Below, one piece after another: positions 8,503-17,423 of a stretch of DNA of 64,000 bases; within the stretch, counting starts at the first letter, position 1, and every line of letters starts with the position of its first letter. The notes beneath the pieces were generated by a model. It did no database searches. It saw only the letters and a list, made by a program, of their open reading frames with translations, and was not told where the DNA came from. Location: NCBI RefSeq assembly GCF_000330725.2, contig NZ_AMZY02000003.1, positions 1 through 64,000 on the forward strand, read 5' to 3'. The DNA is from Mariniradius saccharolyticus AK6 (lineage in GTDB: Bacteria; Bacteroidota; Bacteroidia; Cytophagales; Cyclobacteriaceae). The translations under genes were made by a program, and so were the position numbers.

Positions 8503-11034
8503 ATGGAAGCAAAATTTTCAAACAGGGTCAAAGAGGTGATCTCCCTAAGCCGAGAGGAAGCTCTCAGGTTGGGGCATGATTACATTGGTACAGAGCACCT
8601 CTTGCTGGGCATGATCCGTGAGGGGGAAGGCGTCGCTGTTTCCATCTTGAAGAAATTGGGAGTGCCGCTCGATGAGCTGCGCAACTCAATAGAAAGAGCC
8701 GTGAAAGGTACGGCTACGCACAATGTCAAAAATCTCGCAAACATTCCGCTTACCAGGCAATCAGAAAAAGTCCTCAAAATCACCTATTTGGAGGCCAAAA
8801 TATTCAAGAGCCAACTGATCGGAACCGAGCATTTGTTGCTTTCGATTCTGCGTGACGAAGACAATATCGCTACTCAGATTTTGCACAAGTTTGACACGAC
8901 TTATGATGCTGTGAAGGAAATGCTTGAGTTCCAAACCGACTCTGCGCCCAAGGCAAAGGCAGAGGCTGACGATCCGGATGAAGATGGGTCCAAGTTGTTT
9001 GGTTCCTCCTCGGGAAGTTCTTCCAGTTCTGCAAAGAGTGGTACAAGCGAAAAATCCAGAACGCCGGTATTGGACAATTTTGGTCGTGATCTAACGAAAA
9101 TGGCCGAGGAAGATAAACTCGATCCTATCATTGGTCGCGAAAAGGAAATCGAAAGGGTTGCACAGATCCTTTCCAGAAGAAAGAAAAACAACCCGATACT
9201 TATTGGAGAGCCTGGAGTTGGAAAGACGGCGATTGCCGAAGGTTTGGCCTTGAGGATTGTCCAGAAAAAAGTGTCCCGCGTATTGTTCAACAAGCGCGTA
9301 GTGACCTTGGATTTGGCCTCGTTGGTAGCCGGTACCAAATACAGGGGGCAATTTGAGGAGCGGATGAAAGCCGTCATGAACGAGCTTGAGAAGTCTCCCA
9401 ATGTGATCCTGTTTATTGACGAATTGCATACGATCGTGGGTGCAGGTGGCGCAAGTGGTTCTCTGGACGCTTCCAATATGTTCAAACCCGCTTTGGCAAG
9501 GGGCGAAATCCAATGCATCGGAGCGACCACGCTGGACGAATACAGACAGTACATCGAAAAGGACGGCGCGCTGGCCAGGAGGTTCCAGATGGTCATGGTA
9601 GATGCCACATCACCGGAGGAAACCATCCAGATTCTCAACAACATCAAGGATAAATATGAAGATCACCACAATGTGATCTATACGCCTGAAGCGATTGAGG
9701 CCTGCGTGAAGCTGTCCGATCGATACATTTCCGATCGATTCCTTCCCGACAAGGCCATCGATATCTTGGATGAGGCCGGGGCCAGGGTGCATATCAACAA
9801 TATCCATGTCCCGGAAGAAATCCTCAAGCTAGAAGAGGATGTAGAGAAGATCAAGATCGAGAAAAACAGGGTTGTCAAAAGCCAAAAATACGAAGAGGCT
9901 GCCCAGTTGCGGGATAAGGAAAAGAAACTGCTGGAGCAACTCGAAAACGCGAAAGCCAAATGGGAGGAGGAAAGCAGAACAAAGCGTTACATGGTCGAGG
10001 AAGACAACGTTGCTGAGGTGATCGCCATGATGACTGGCATTCCTGCAAAGCGTATTGCCCAAAATGAGGGAATCAAACTCCTCAATATGAACGAGGAACT
10101 CCAGTCCAAAGTGATTGGACAGGAAGAGGCCATCAAGAAATTGACCAAGGCAATCCAAAGGACCAGGGTGGGGTTGAAGGATCCTAAAAAACCGATCGGT
10201 TCATTCATATTCCTAGGCCCAACCGGTGTCGGTAAGACTGAATTGGCCAAAACCCTTGCGACATACCTTTTTGACAAAGAGGATTCGCTCGTTCGAATCG
10301 ATATGTCTGAATACATGGAGAAATTCAGCGTTTCCAGATTGGTAGGAGCGCCTCCCGGATATGTGGGATATGAGGAAGGCGGTCAATTGACTGAGAAAGT
10401 TAGAAGAAAGCCTTATTCCGTCGTTCTTTTGGACGAAATAGAAAAAGCCCACCCGGATGTGTTCAACATTCTATTGCAGGTATTGGACGATGGGATTCTC
10501 ACAGACGGATTGGGAAGAAGAGTGGATTTCAGGAACACGATCATCATCATGACTTCCAATATTGGTGTCAGAGATTTGAAGGACTTTGGTGCGGGAATCG
10601 GGTTTGCCTCCAAGTCCAAGCAAACCAGCATGGACGATGTGATGAAATCCACGATTCAAAGCGCGCTGAAAAAGGCGTTTAGCCCAGAATTCTTGAACAG
10701 ATTGGATGATGTCGTTGTGTTCAATTCCCTAGACAAAGAACATATCCATAAGATCATCGAAATCAGCCTCAAGAAGTTGTTTTCCAGAATTACAGACATG
10801 GGATACTCCATCCAGCTCACCGACAAAGCGAAGGATTTCCTCGCCGAGAAGGGTTACGACCAGCAATATGGCGCGAGACCATTGAACCGTGCAATCCAAA
10901 AATATTTGGAAGATGCGCTTGCCGAGGAGATTTTGAAAGGGGAATTGTCAGAGGGCGACGTGATTTTGGCGGATTACCTTGGAGAGGGAGATCAGTTGAC
11001 AATCACAGTTGACAAAAAGGAAAAGGCGGGCTAG
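8503..11034 (+). CDS. clpC: AAA+ unfoldase ClpC
   Basis: 843 residues. Two Clp N-terminal repeats (about 1-150) bind adaptors and substrates; a Ser/Gly/Asp-rich linker (150-185) follows; the first AAA+ module has Walker A GEPGVGKTA near 235 and the second has GPTGVGKTE near 572. Between them lies a UVR-type coiled segment (KSQKYEEAAQLRDKEK), which marks ClpC rather than ClpB. The C-terminal D2-small domain is complete. ClpC uses ATP to unfold proteins and feed them to ClpP, which is not encoded here. In many Bacteroidota ClpC is the main Clp unfoldase of this type. A strong terminator follows. Confidence 0.97.
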   Translation: MEAKFSNRVKEVISLSREEALRLGHDYIGTEHLLLGMIREGEGVAVSILKKLGVPLDELRNSIERAVKGTATHNVKNLANIPLTRQSEKVLKITYLEAKIFKSQLIGTEHLLLSILRDEDNIATQILHKFDTTYDAVKEMLEFQTDSAPKAKAEADDPDEDGSKLFGSSSGSSSSSAKSGTSEKSRTPVLDNFGRDLTKMAEEDKLDPIIGREKEIERVAQILSRRKKNNPILIGEPGVGKTAIAEGLALRIVQKKVSRVLFNKRVVTLDLASLVAGTKYRGQFEERMKAVMNELEKSPNVILFIDELHTIVGAGGASGSLDASNMFKPALARGEIQCIGATTLDEYRQYIEKDGALARRFQMVMVDATSPEETIQILNNIKDKYEDHHNVIYTPEAIEACVKLSDRYISDRFLPDKAIDILDEAGARVHINNIHVPEEILKLEEDVEKIKIEKNRVVKSQKYEEAAQLRDKEKKLLEQLENAKAKWEEESRTKRYMVEEDNVAEVIAMMTGIPAKRIAQNEGIKLLNMNEELQSKVIGQEEAIKKLTKAIQRTRVGLKDPKKPIGSFIFLGPTGVGKTELAKTLATYLFDKEDSLVRIDMSEYMEKFSVSRLVGAPPGYVGYEEGGQLTEKVRRKPYSVVLLDEIEKAHPDVFNILLQVLDDGILTDGLGRRVDFRNTIIIMTSNIGVRDLKDFGAGIGFASKSKQTSMDDVMKSTIQSALKKAFSPEFLNRLDDVVVFNSLDKEHIHKIIEISLKKLFSRITDMGYSIQLTDKAKDFLAEKGYDQQYGARPLNRAIQKYLEDALAEEILKGELSEGDVILADYLGEGDQLTITVDKKEKAG

Positions 11035-11054
11035 TGGCCCAAATCTTGAAATTG

Positions 11055-11079
11055 AAAGCGGCAGCGATGCCGCTTTTTT
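11055..11079 (+). terminator. rho-independent terminator of clpC
   Basis: AAAGCGGCA and TGCCGCTTT pair around the tetraloop GCGA and run into a T-tract, 20 bases after the clpC stop. Confidence 0.9.
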
Positions 11080-11087
11080 ATTGATAC

Positions 11088-12086
11088 ATGATGAAGCATC
11101 GAGGCAAAATCAATCTTTCGAAATTCAGTCAGTTCCTATTCGCTTGGTCCTTTGGATTGGTGCTGCTTTTTAATATCAGCACCGCTTCTTGCCAAAATAA
11201 GTCGGAGACCGAAATGCCCGACCCAACGAGCGTTATTCCCTTTAAATCGGAATACAAAGTTCAGGATTTGAGTATCTCGACTGCTTATGTCGAAATCCCT
11301 AAAAGTCTTGGCACGGTGGATTTGGACGAGGTTTCAGGAATGTCCTTTAGTATTACCAATCCCGGATTCATTTGGGTTCACCAGGATTCTGGGGATGGTG
11401 CGACTATTTACCTGCTGGATGCTTCCAATTCCGAGACCGTCGCATCTTACACTCTGGCTGGGTTTTCCAATCGGGATTGGGAAGACATGGAAATCGGTCC
11501 AGGTCCAATTGCCGGAAAAAGCTATATCTATATTGCCGAGACTGGTGACAATGAGCAGAAATATGGCGATTATGCTATCCTAAGGTTTGAAGAGCCGAAA
11601 TTTGCCGAACAGCAGCGGGGCAAAAACATATCTATTTCCAAGGGTATCGACAAGATTGACTTCAAATACCCAGCAAAAAATCATGACGTTGAATGTTTGC
11701 TGATAGATCCGCTCACGAAAAATATCTATCTGGTGACCAAGCGGGATTTCCTCGCCAAGGTGTATGAAATACCCTTTCCACAAAAGTCTTCTGGACAAAA
11801 CACACCAGTGGACGTCGGGACTTTTCCCTTTACGTTCATTACGGCGGGATCGGTTTCAAAGGATGGATTGCAGGTTGCGATAAAGACCTATGACCGAATA
11901 TTTTACTGGACGCGACAGCCCAACCAGTCGTTTGTGGATATGTTGGCGGGTACCCCGGGACTCCTTCCATACCAGCGCGAGCCACAGGGCGAAGCGTTTT
12001 GTTTTCATCCTGATGGAGGATATTTCACCCTGAGTGAAAAAGCTAACGATAAGGTTCCCGATTTATATTTCTACTTAAAAAAATAG
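11088..12086 (+). CDS. probable lipoprotein with beta-propeller-like repeats (paralogue 1)
   Basis: 332 residues. A lipoprotein-type signal peptide ends at STASC, making Cys35 the likely lipidation site. The mature protein shows the repeated short motifs VSGMSFS, HQDSGDGATIYLLD, NRDWEDMEIGPGP, AETGDNEQK, HDVECLLIDP and EPQGEAFCFHPDG. The same motifs in the same order occur in the next gene. They suggest a calcium-binding beta-propeller resembling phytase-like or SdiA-regulated proteins, but I know of no assigned function. The gene starts 8 bases after the clpC terminator, so its promoter must overlap the terminator or the 3' end of clpC. ATG at 11088 is followed by a second ATG; either could start it. 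Confidence 0.8.
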   Translation: MMKHRGKINLSKFSQFLFAWSFGLVLLFNISTASCQNKSETEMPDPTSVIPFKSEYKVQDLSISTAYVEIPKSLGTVDLDEVSGMSFSITNPGFIWVHQDSGDGATIYLLDASNSETVASYTLAGFSNRDWEDMEIGPGPIAGKSYIYIAETGDNEQKYGDYAILRFEEPKFAEQQRGKNISISKGIDKIDFKYPAKNHDVECLLIDPLTKNIYLVTKRDFLAKVYEIPFPQKSSGQNTPVDVGTFPFTFITAGSVSKDGLQVAIKTYDRIFYWTRQPNQSFVDMLAGTPGLLPYQREPQGEAFCFHPDGGYFTLSEKANDKVPDLYFYLKK

Positions 12087-12189
12087 CTCGGCCGGATTTT
12101 TCCAAAGCTCGTTCTTCGAGGAACTAAATGCATATCTTTTCGTCTTGTGTTTTATGAAACAAGAGTTAGCTCAAGACATTAACAAAACT

Positions 12190-12197
12190 TAACTTTG
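12190..12197 (+). promoter_or_regulatory. predicted -7 promoter box of the second propeller-like gene
   Basis: TAACTTTG, an exact TAnnTTTG match, lies 52 bases upstream of the ATG at 12250. The context TTAACTTTGCGC is repeated upstream of the histidine kinase gene at 30547. The -33 position is poor. Confidence 0.4.
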
Positions 12198-12249
12198 CGC
12201 GGCTTAATTAATCCCGATTTTTGCCTCGCTATCGGAACAATCCCACTTG

Positions 12250-13155
12250 ATGGATCATTTACTTAAAGTTTTACTTATTCTGGTGTTTTTTCCTGCTTGG
12301 ATTGCATTGAACGTCCCTTATCCTGATGTTTTTTTTCTCGATAAGCGGGAGTTTGACCAAACTGTCTTTGGGAATCAGGTGGCGGTCGGCCCTTTGGAAA
12401 ACAAAAAGCTAAAGGAGGCGAGCGGTATGGCGTTTTCGCTTCGGTACGATGGCGTCATTTATGGGCACAACGACAGCGGAAGCAGTCCACGCCTGTATAT
12501 CTTCGACACGTTGGGAAATGACCTCGGCACAATTCGGCTAAAGGACGTGTATAATAGGGATTGGGAGGATATTGCAGTGGGCCCTGGTCCGGATCCACAG
12601 CGCAGCTACATTTATGTGGGCGAGATTGGGGACAACCGTGGGCAATGGAAATCCATCAGAATCCTTAGAATCGCCGAACCGGATTCCCTCGGTGGAGAGC
12701 AGCGAATAGAACCTGAAGTCTTGAAGCTCAAATATCCCGACGGGGCAAGGGATGCAGAGACGCTCATGCTTGACCCTGTTTCAAGGACATTCTACATTCT
12801 AACAAAAAGGGACAGCCTCAGCACCCTTTACCAAGTTGGGATTGACGCTTTCGAACAAAAGGAAGCCATGCTCGAAAAAGTCATGGAGCTTCCCTTTACC
12901 ATGGCGACTGGTGGGGATATTTCTGTCGACGGAAGTGAAATTCTAATTAGGAACTATTTCAGTGTGTATTATTGGAAAAGAATGGAGGGAGAAAGCATTC
13001 CCGACGTTCTTTCTAGGCCGCCTTTGCTTTTGCCCTACAGACCCGAACCCCAAGGAGAAGCCATCGCTTTTCACCCCAATGGCAAAAGTTACTTAACGCT
13101 TAGCGAGAAAAGATTTAGGATTAGGCCTATTCTGTATCGCTATGACAGGAAGTAG
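12250..13155 (+). CDS. secreted protein with beta-propeller-like repeats (paralogue 2)
   Basis: 301 residues from the ATG at 12250. A hydrophobic N-terminus (LLKVLLILVFFPAWIAL) is a signal peptide or anchor; unlike its neighbour it has no lipobox Cys. Shared landmarks with paralogue 1 are ASGMAFS, GHNDSGSSPRLYIFD, NRDWEDIAVGPGP, GEIGDNRGQ, RDAETLMLDPVS, LLPYRPEPQGEAIAF and LTLSEK. The two genes therefore arose by duplication and later diverged in how they are anchored. The pattern of conserved Asp, Asn and Trp residues hints at metal binding. Function is unknown. A weak hairpin overlaps the stop codon, and ctlX follows after 29 bases. Confidence 0.82.
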   Translation: MDHLLKVLLILVFFPAWIALNVPYPDVFFLDKREFDQTVFGNQVAVGPLENKKLKEASGMAFSLRYDGVIYGHNDSGSSPRLYIFDTLGNDLGTIRLKDVYNRDWEDIAVGPGPDPQRSYIYVGEIGDNRGQWKSIRILRIAEPDSLGGEQRIEPEVLKLKYPDGARDAETLMLDPVSRTFYILTKRDSLSTLYQVGIDAFEQKEAMLEKVMELPFTMATGGDISVDGSEILIRNYFSVYYWKRMEGESIPDVLSRPPLLLPYRPEPQGEAIAFHPNGKSYLTLSEKRFRIRPILYRYDRK

Positions 13156-13178
13156 ATTGCCTCCAATCTTCTAATTTT
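13149..13178 (+). terminator. possible terminator of the second propeller-like gene
   Basis: GATTG/CAATC around a four-base loop, extended by GAA/TTC across a bulge, and followed by TAATTTT. It overlaps the stop codon at 13153-13155. The stem is short, so this is tentative. Confidence 0.4.
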
Positions 13179-13184
13179 ACATCC

Positions 13185-14120
13185 ATGTATCAGCAGACAA
13201 CTTCCACAATCCTCATGGTTAGGCCAGCCAATTTTGGGTTTAATCCAGAAACGGCGGAAAACAATTTTTACCAACAAAATGATGGCCGTGACTCCGCGGA
13301 GATCAACCGGCTTGCGCAGGAGGAGTTCGATGGATTTGTGAGACTGCTTCGGGAGCATGGTGTCAGGGTTTTGGTAATCGACGACACGGCCGAACCAAGG
13401 AAGACTGACGCCATTTTTCCAAACAATTGGTTCAGTACACATGAGGATGGGAAAATCATCTTGTATCCAATGTTTTCCCCTAACCGCCGCCTTGAGCGGA
13501 GAAAGGACATTATCGAATGGTTGATCAACAATGGCTTCAAGGTCAACGAAATCATCGACTTGAGCTTTTTCGAAAAAGACAATCAATACCTTGAGGGTAC
13601 CGGGAGTCTAATCCTCGATCGTGTCAACCACATTGCGTACGCCTCCAAGTCAGAACGCACGCATCCGGTTCCCTTGGAATATTTTGGCAGGTTGATGGAT
13701 TTTGAGGTTGTCGATTTCACCGCTTCGCAAATCATTGATGGCAAAAGTTCCCCAATCTACCACACCAACGTCATGATGCATGTGGGGACAGATATTGCGA
13801 TCGTGTGTTTGGATAGTATTTCCCCAGCCTCAGAAAGGCTCAAAGTACAGGTGTATCTCGAAAAGACAGGCAAGAAACTGATTCCAATTTCAGCAAAACA
13901 AAAGTTTCAGTTTGCGGGGAACATGCTGGAAGTGAAGAACCCAAAACGGGAGAAATTCACCGTGATGTCGGATGCAGCTTTCCAATCCCTCGCAGATGCC
14001 CAAAGGAATGCAATAGCCAAGTACACCAAAATCATTGTCCCAAAGATACCGACGATAGAGAAAATTGGCGGCGGGAGTGCACGTTGCATGATGGCCGAGA
14101 TTTTTCTCCCCTCAGTGTAA
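13185..14120 (+). CDS. ctlX: amidinotransferase-fold hydrolase, CtlX type
   Basis: 311 residues. Family landmarks are MVRPANFGFN at the start, AIFPNNWFSTHEDG (substrate-binding), LEGTGSLILD, YHTNVMMHVG (catalytic His) and the final GGSARCMMAEI with the presumed nucleophilic Cys. These fit the citrulline-utilisation hydrolase CtlX branch of the guanidino-group-modifying superfamily, which hydrolyses citrulline or related ureido compounds to ornithine. Whether this protein acts on citrulline or arginine cannot be told by eye. No ornithine or arginine pathway gene sits beside it. The last nine bases overlap the end of the SulP gene on the other strand. Confidence 0.88.
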   Translation: MYQQTTSTILMVRPANFGFNPETAENNFYQQNDGRDSAEINRLAQEEFDGFVRLLREHGVRVLVIDDTAEPRKTDAIFPNNWFSTHEDGKIILYPMFSPNRRLERRKDIIEWLINNGFKVNEIIDLSFFEKDNQYLEGTGSLILDRVNHIAYASKSERTHPVPLEYFGRLMDFEVVDFTASQIIDGKSSPIYHTNVMMHVGTDIAIVCLDSISPASERLKVQVYLEKTGKKLIPISAKQKFQFAGNMLEVKNPKREKFTVMSDAAFQSLADAQRNAIAKYTKIIVPKIPTIEKIGGGSARCMMAEIFLPSV

Positions 14121-15668
14121 TCCTCCGACCTTGACCGAGCGGATTTTGATGGTATCCACTTCGATGTTCTTTGTGGCGGCATTCGTCTTGAAGTTTTCGA
14201 TCACTTCCAAAACATCGTAATCTATCACTTTTGAATTGGAGCCGTCGATGATGACATGCTTCCCATCGGGGATGTCGTCCAAGGCCTTGATCAAGGCACC
14301 TTTGTTCAAAAAGCTTACTTCCTCCGAAAGCACGATTCGGACGGTATCCCCTTGTTCTTCTTTGCTTTCCTCCAACAAATAGGAATTTTGGAAATTCCTG
14401 AGAAGGATAAATACCATCGCCACGCCCATCCCCAAACCGATTCCTATCAACAGGTCGAAGAGCACAATTCCCAATATCGTGATGATAAACGGGAGGAATT
14501 GATCCCAGCCAAGCTTGGCTTGGGTACGGAAAAGAGAAACCTTCGCGAGCTTGTATCCCACCATAATCAAAACCGCCGCGAGACAGGCAAGGGGGATTAG
14601 GTTCAACAATCCTGGAATGAAAATTACCGAAGCAAAAAGCAAAAATCCATGGAAAATCGCCGACAGCTTTGTTCGGCTTCCTGCTGTCACGTTTGCGGAA
14701 CTCCTTACGATGACGGCTGTAACTGGTAATCCGCCAATCAGCCCATTGATAATATTGCCGGTGCCCTGTGCAAGCAATTCTCGGTTTGGCGGTGAAATAC
14801 GCTTCAATGGGTCAATTTTGTCCGCTGCTTCCAAACTTAGGAGCGTCTCCAAGCTGGCAATTATTCCTATTGTGACTGCGGCCAGCCAAACATCTGCGTT
14901 CAGAATTTGAGAGAAATCCGGCATCATGAATAATGAGCTGAATTCCCCAACAGAGCTGATTCTTGGCAGGATCACTTTGTCCTCGACATTGAGGTAAAGG
15001 CTTGGGATGACAAACTTGAAGAATTTGTTGATACCAATACCGAGAAGTACCACTACCAAAGGGCCTGGGATCACTTTTGAAAATCTGGCTTTCTTGATGA
15101 TTGGCTGATCCCAAAGTACCAGAATCCCGATTGATACTGCAGAAATGATAATGGCGCCAACATCAAGTTGATTCCCCAGATTTTTGAGAGCCATAACCGC
15201 ATCCAGGTCATTGACAAATGGAATGTATTTATCGAGATCTTTCGTCTCATTCACTCCAAAAGCATAAGGAATCTGCTTGATGATGAGGATTATGCCGATC
15301 CCGGCCAGCATGCCCTTGATTACCGAGGTAGGGAAATAGTATCCGATCACGCCAGCTTTCAGTACGCCCAAAACTATCTGAATAATCCCTGCCAATACCA
15401 CCGCCAAAAGAAAAATATTGAAAGCACCGAGTTCCGTGATCGCATTCAATACGATCACTGTAAGTCCTGCAGCCGGACCGGACACAGAAGTGTGCGAGCC
15501 TGAAAGTGAGCCAATCACAATACCTCCAATGACACCCGCAATAATCCCCGAAAACAACGGCGCTCCTGAAGCCAATGCGATTCCCAAGCAAAGTGGCAAG
15601 GCGACGAGAAAGACTACCAGGCCGGCGGGAAGGTCATTGCTGAGGTGTGAAAAAACGCTTTTGGTCAT
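14112..15668 (-). CDS. SulP family inorganic anion transporter with STAS domain
   Basis: 518 residues. An N-terminal region of 10-12 membrane segments (about 12-425) has the SulP features GLVVFLVALPLCLGIALASG, SGPAAGLTVIV and ETLLSLEAADKIDP. A cytoplasmic STAS domain (about 440-518) follows, with VIIDGSNSKVIDYD. Relatives move sulphate or bicarbonate; the fused carbonic anhydrase seen in some bicarbonate carriers is not present. A good promoter lies 44-75 bases upstream and its -33 element sits inside the T-tract of the purB terminator. It is convergent with ctlX. Confidence 0.92.
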   Translation of the reverse strand: MTKSVFSHLSNDLPAGLVVFLVALPLCLGIALASGAPLFSGIIAGVIGGIVIGSLSGSHTSVSGPAAGLTVIVLNAITELGAFNIFLLAVVLAGIIQIVLGVLKAGVIGYYFPTSVIKGMLAGIGIILIIKQIPYAFGVNETKDLDKYIPFVNDLDAVMALKNLGNQLDVGAIIISAVSIGILVLWDQPIIKKARFSKVIPGPLVVVLLGIGINKFFKFVIPSLYLNVEDKVILPRISSVGEFSSLFMMPDFSQILNADVWLAAVTIGIIASLETLLSLEAADKIDPLKRISPPNRELLAQGTGNIINGLIGGLPVTAVIVRSSANVTAGSRTKLSAIFHGFLLFASVIFIPGLLNLIPLACLAAVLIMVGYKLAKVSLFRTQAKLGWDQFLPFIITILGIVLFDLLIGIGLGMGVAMVFILLRNFQNSYLLEESKEEQGDTVRIVLSEEVSFLNKGALIKALDDIPDGKHVIIDGSNSKVIDYDVLEVIENFKTNAATKNIEVDTIKIRSVKVGGLH

Positions 15669-15711
15669 GGATTTGGGTTTGGTTTCGGTCTAAATTCAAT
15701 TTGCTTTCCCT

Positions 15712-15743
15712 AAAATATAATTTTTGACGGATATCGGAACAAA
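15712..15743 (-). promoter_or_regulatory. predicted promoter of the SulP gene
   Basis: On the minus strand TTTG (15740-15743) is followed after 20 bases by TATATTTT (15712-15719), 7 of 8 matches to TAnnTTTG with one final mismatch. Start of transcription would be near 15706. Confidence 0.45.
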
Positions 15744-15780
15744 AAAAATGGGCTGAGGTGAAAAACACCAAATCAGCCCG
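15741..15780 (-). terminator. rho-independent terminator of purB
   Basis: On the minus strand GGGCTGA and TCAGCCC pair, with an inner GGTG/CACC stem, followed by a run of eight T. It lies 48 bases after the purB stop. The T-run doubles as part of the -33 element of the SulP promoter. Confidence 0.85.
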
Positions 15781-15827
15781 TATTTTTATCTGATGGGTAA
15801 CTTCCCCAACGAATGGTTTTTAATATG

Positions 15828-17171
15828 CTACCTTCCAGTATAGTTGAAAGGTGTAATTCTTTTGAGTTCTTGTTTGATTTGCTCTGAAACATCCAGTGAT
15901 TCGATGAACCTGTGGATCGAGCTTTGCGTGATTTTCTCATTCGTCCTGGTGAGTTCCTTTAGTGCTTCGTATGGTTTTGGGAATCCCTCACGTCTAAGAA
16001 TCGTTTGGATTGCTTCGGCCACGACCGCCCAGTTTTCTTCCAAATCAGCGTCGATGGCAGCTTGGTTAAGCTCCAATTTTCCAAGCCCTTTGATCAGTGA
16101 ATCAAAAGCAATAAGCATATGGGCAAACGGTACCCCGACAACGCGCAGTACCGTACTGTCCGTGAGGTCCCGCTGCAGTCTGCTGATTGGAAGCTTTGCG
16201 GCGAGATGTTCCAAAAGCGCATTGGCAATCCCTAGGTTTCCCTCTGCATTTTCAAAATCGATCGGATTTACCTTGTGGGGCATGGCGGAAGAACCGATTT
16301 CACCCGCTTTGATTTTCTGTTTGAAATAGTTCATCGCCACATATTGCCAGACGTCTTTGGAGAGATCAAGCAAAATCGTGTTGATCCTTTTCCATGCGTC
16401 GAATAGTGCCGCCAGATTATCATAATGCTCGATTTGGGTGGTAGGGTAGCTTCTTACCAGCCCTAGGTAATCTCTCACAAAATGCTCAGAAAATCCGTTC
16501 CAGTCGGTGTTTGGATAGGCCACGAAGTGTGCGTTCATGTTTCCCGTTGCCCCGCCAAACTTTGCCGAATACGGCACCTGCGCCAATAGATCCAGCTGCT
16601 TTTCCAGACGGACGACAAAGACCTCAATTTCTTTCCCCAATCGTGTCGGAGAAGCAGGCTGTCCGTGGGTTTTCGCAAGCATGGGAATGTCTTTCCAAGC
16701 TTCAGATTGACTGGCCAGTTTTTCCTTGACCTGTAATAAAGCTGGCAAAATAACCGCCTGAAGCCCATCCTTCAGCATGAGCGGGATGGACGTGTTGTTG
16801 ATATCTTGGGAAGTAAGTCCAAAGTGGATGAATTCCTTGTAAGCTTCCAATCCCAATCCATCGAATTTTTCCTTTAAAAAATACTCTACCGCTTTCACAT
16901 CGTGGTTGGTGGTTTTCTCGGTTTCCTTGATGGATTCTGCATCCTCTAGCGAGAAATTGGCCACGATTTCCCGCAGTTTTGGGAAAATATTTTTGTCAAA
17001 CGATGCCAGTTGCGGCACAGGGAGTTGGCAAAGGGCAATAAAATATTCCACCTCGACATGGACGCGATACCTGATCAGGGCAAATTCGGAAAAATAAGCC
17101 CGGAGGTTCTGTGTTTTGTTGCCATATCGGCCGTCGACGGAACTGACTGCGGTCAGAAGGTTCAGGTTCAT
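15828..17171 (-). CDS. purB: adenylosuccinate lyase
   Basis: 447 residues. The fumarase/aspartase superfamily signature appears as GSSAMPHKVNPIDFENAEGN, with the catalytic Ser in its flexible loop, and TTNHDVKAVEYFL and FGLTSQDINNT supply the other two active-site segments. The enzyme splits SAICAR to AICAR and adenylosuccinate to AMP, each with release of fumarate, in purine synthesis. The length and ETEKTTNHDV form fit the longer E. coli-type PurB. It is transcribed alone, with its own terminator. Confidence 0.97.
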   Translation of the reverse strand: MNLNLLTAVSSVDGRYGNKTQNLRAYFSEFALIRYRVHVEVEYFIALCQLPVPQLASFDKNIFPKLREIVANFSLEDAESIKETEKTTNHDVKAVEYFLKEKFDGLGLEAYKEFIHFGLTSQDINNTSIPLMLKDGLQAVILPALLQVKEKLASQSEAWKDIPMLAKTHGQPASPTRLGKEIEVFVVRLEKQLDLLAQVPYSAKFGGATGNMNAHFVAYPNTDWNGFSEHFVRDYLGLVRSYPTTQIEHYDNLAALFDAWKRINTILLDLSKDVWQYVAMNYFKQKIKAGEIGSSAMPHKVNPIDFENAEGNLGIANALLEHLAAKLPISRLQRDLTDSTVLRVVGVPFAHMLIAFDSLIKGLGKLELNQAAIDADLEENWAVVAEAIQTILRREGFPKPYEALKELTRTNEKITQSSIHRFIESLDVSEQIKQELKRITPFNYTGR

Positions 17172-17373
17172 AGGGAGAGTATGCGATATAAAGGGCGCAA
17201 GTTAGCCCTAAAGGCCGAATTTCCCGAAGTCATCTCGGACATTTGCGAAGTATTGGGACAAAATCATATTTAGGAAGTAATTCGTTGGGAAACTTTACGG
17301 GCGCTTTGCTGTTTAGGAGTTGACGAATCCCGATAAACCCAGATTCTTTGCCCGCAATTCTAAAGTCCTTGCT

Positions 17374-17381
17374 TATTTTTG
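17374..17381 (+). promoter_or_regulatory. predicted -7 promoter box of the ferredoxin reductase gene
   Basis: TATTTTTG, an exact TAnnTTTG match, ends 42 bases before the ATG at 17424. It covers the TTG (17379-17381) that opens the reading frame, which argues against that TTG as a start. Confidence 0.42.
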
Positions 17382-17423
17382 CGGCAGCTAAATCGGATCG
17401 GCAGTACAAAACAACGCGAGATC

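Noticed and set aside
8901-9647. 248-codon open frame on the minus strand inside clpC
   Set aside because: Antisense to highly conserved AAA+ sequence; Ser/Leu-rich shadow translation.
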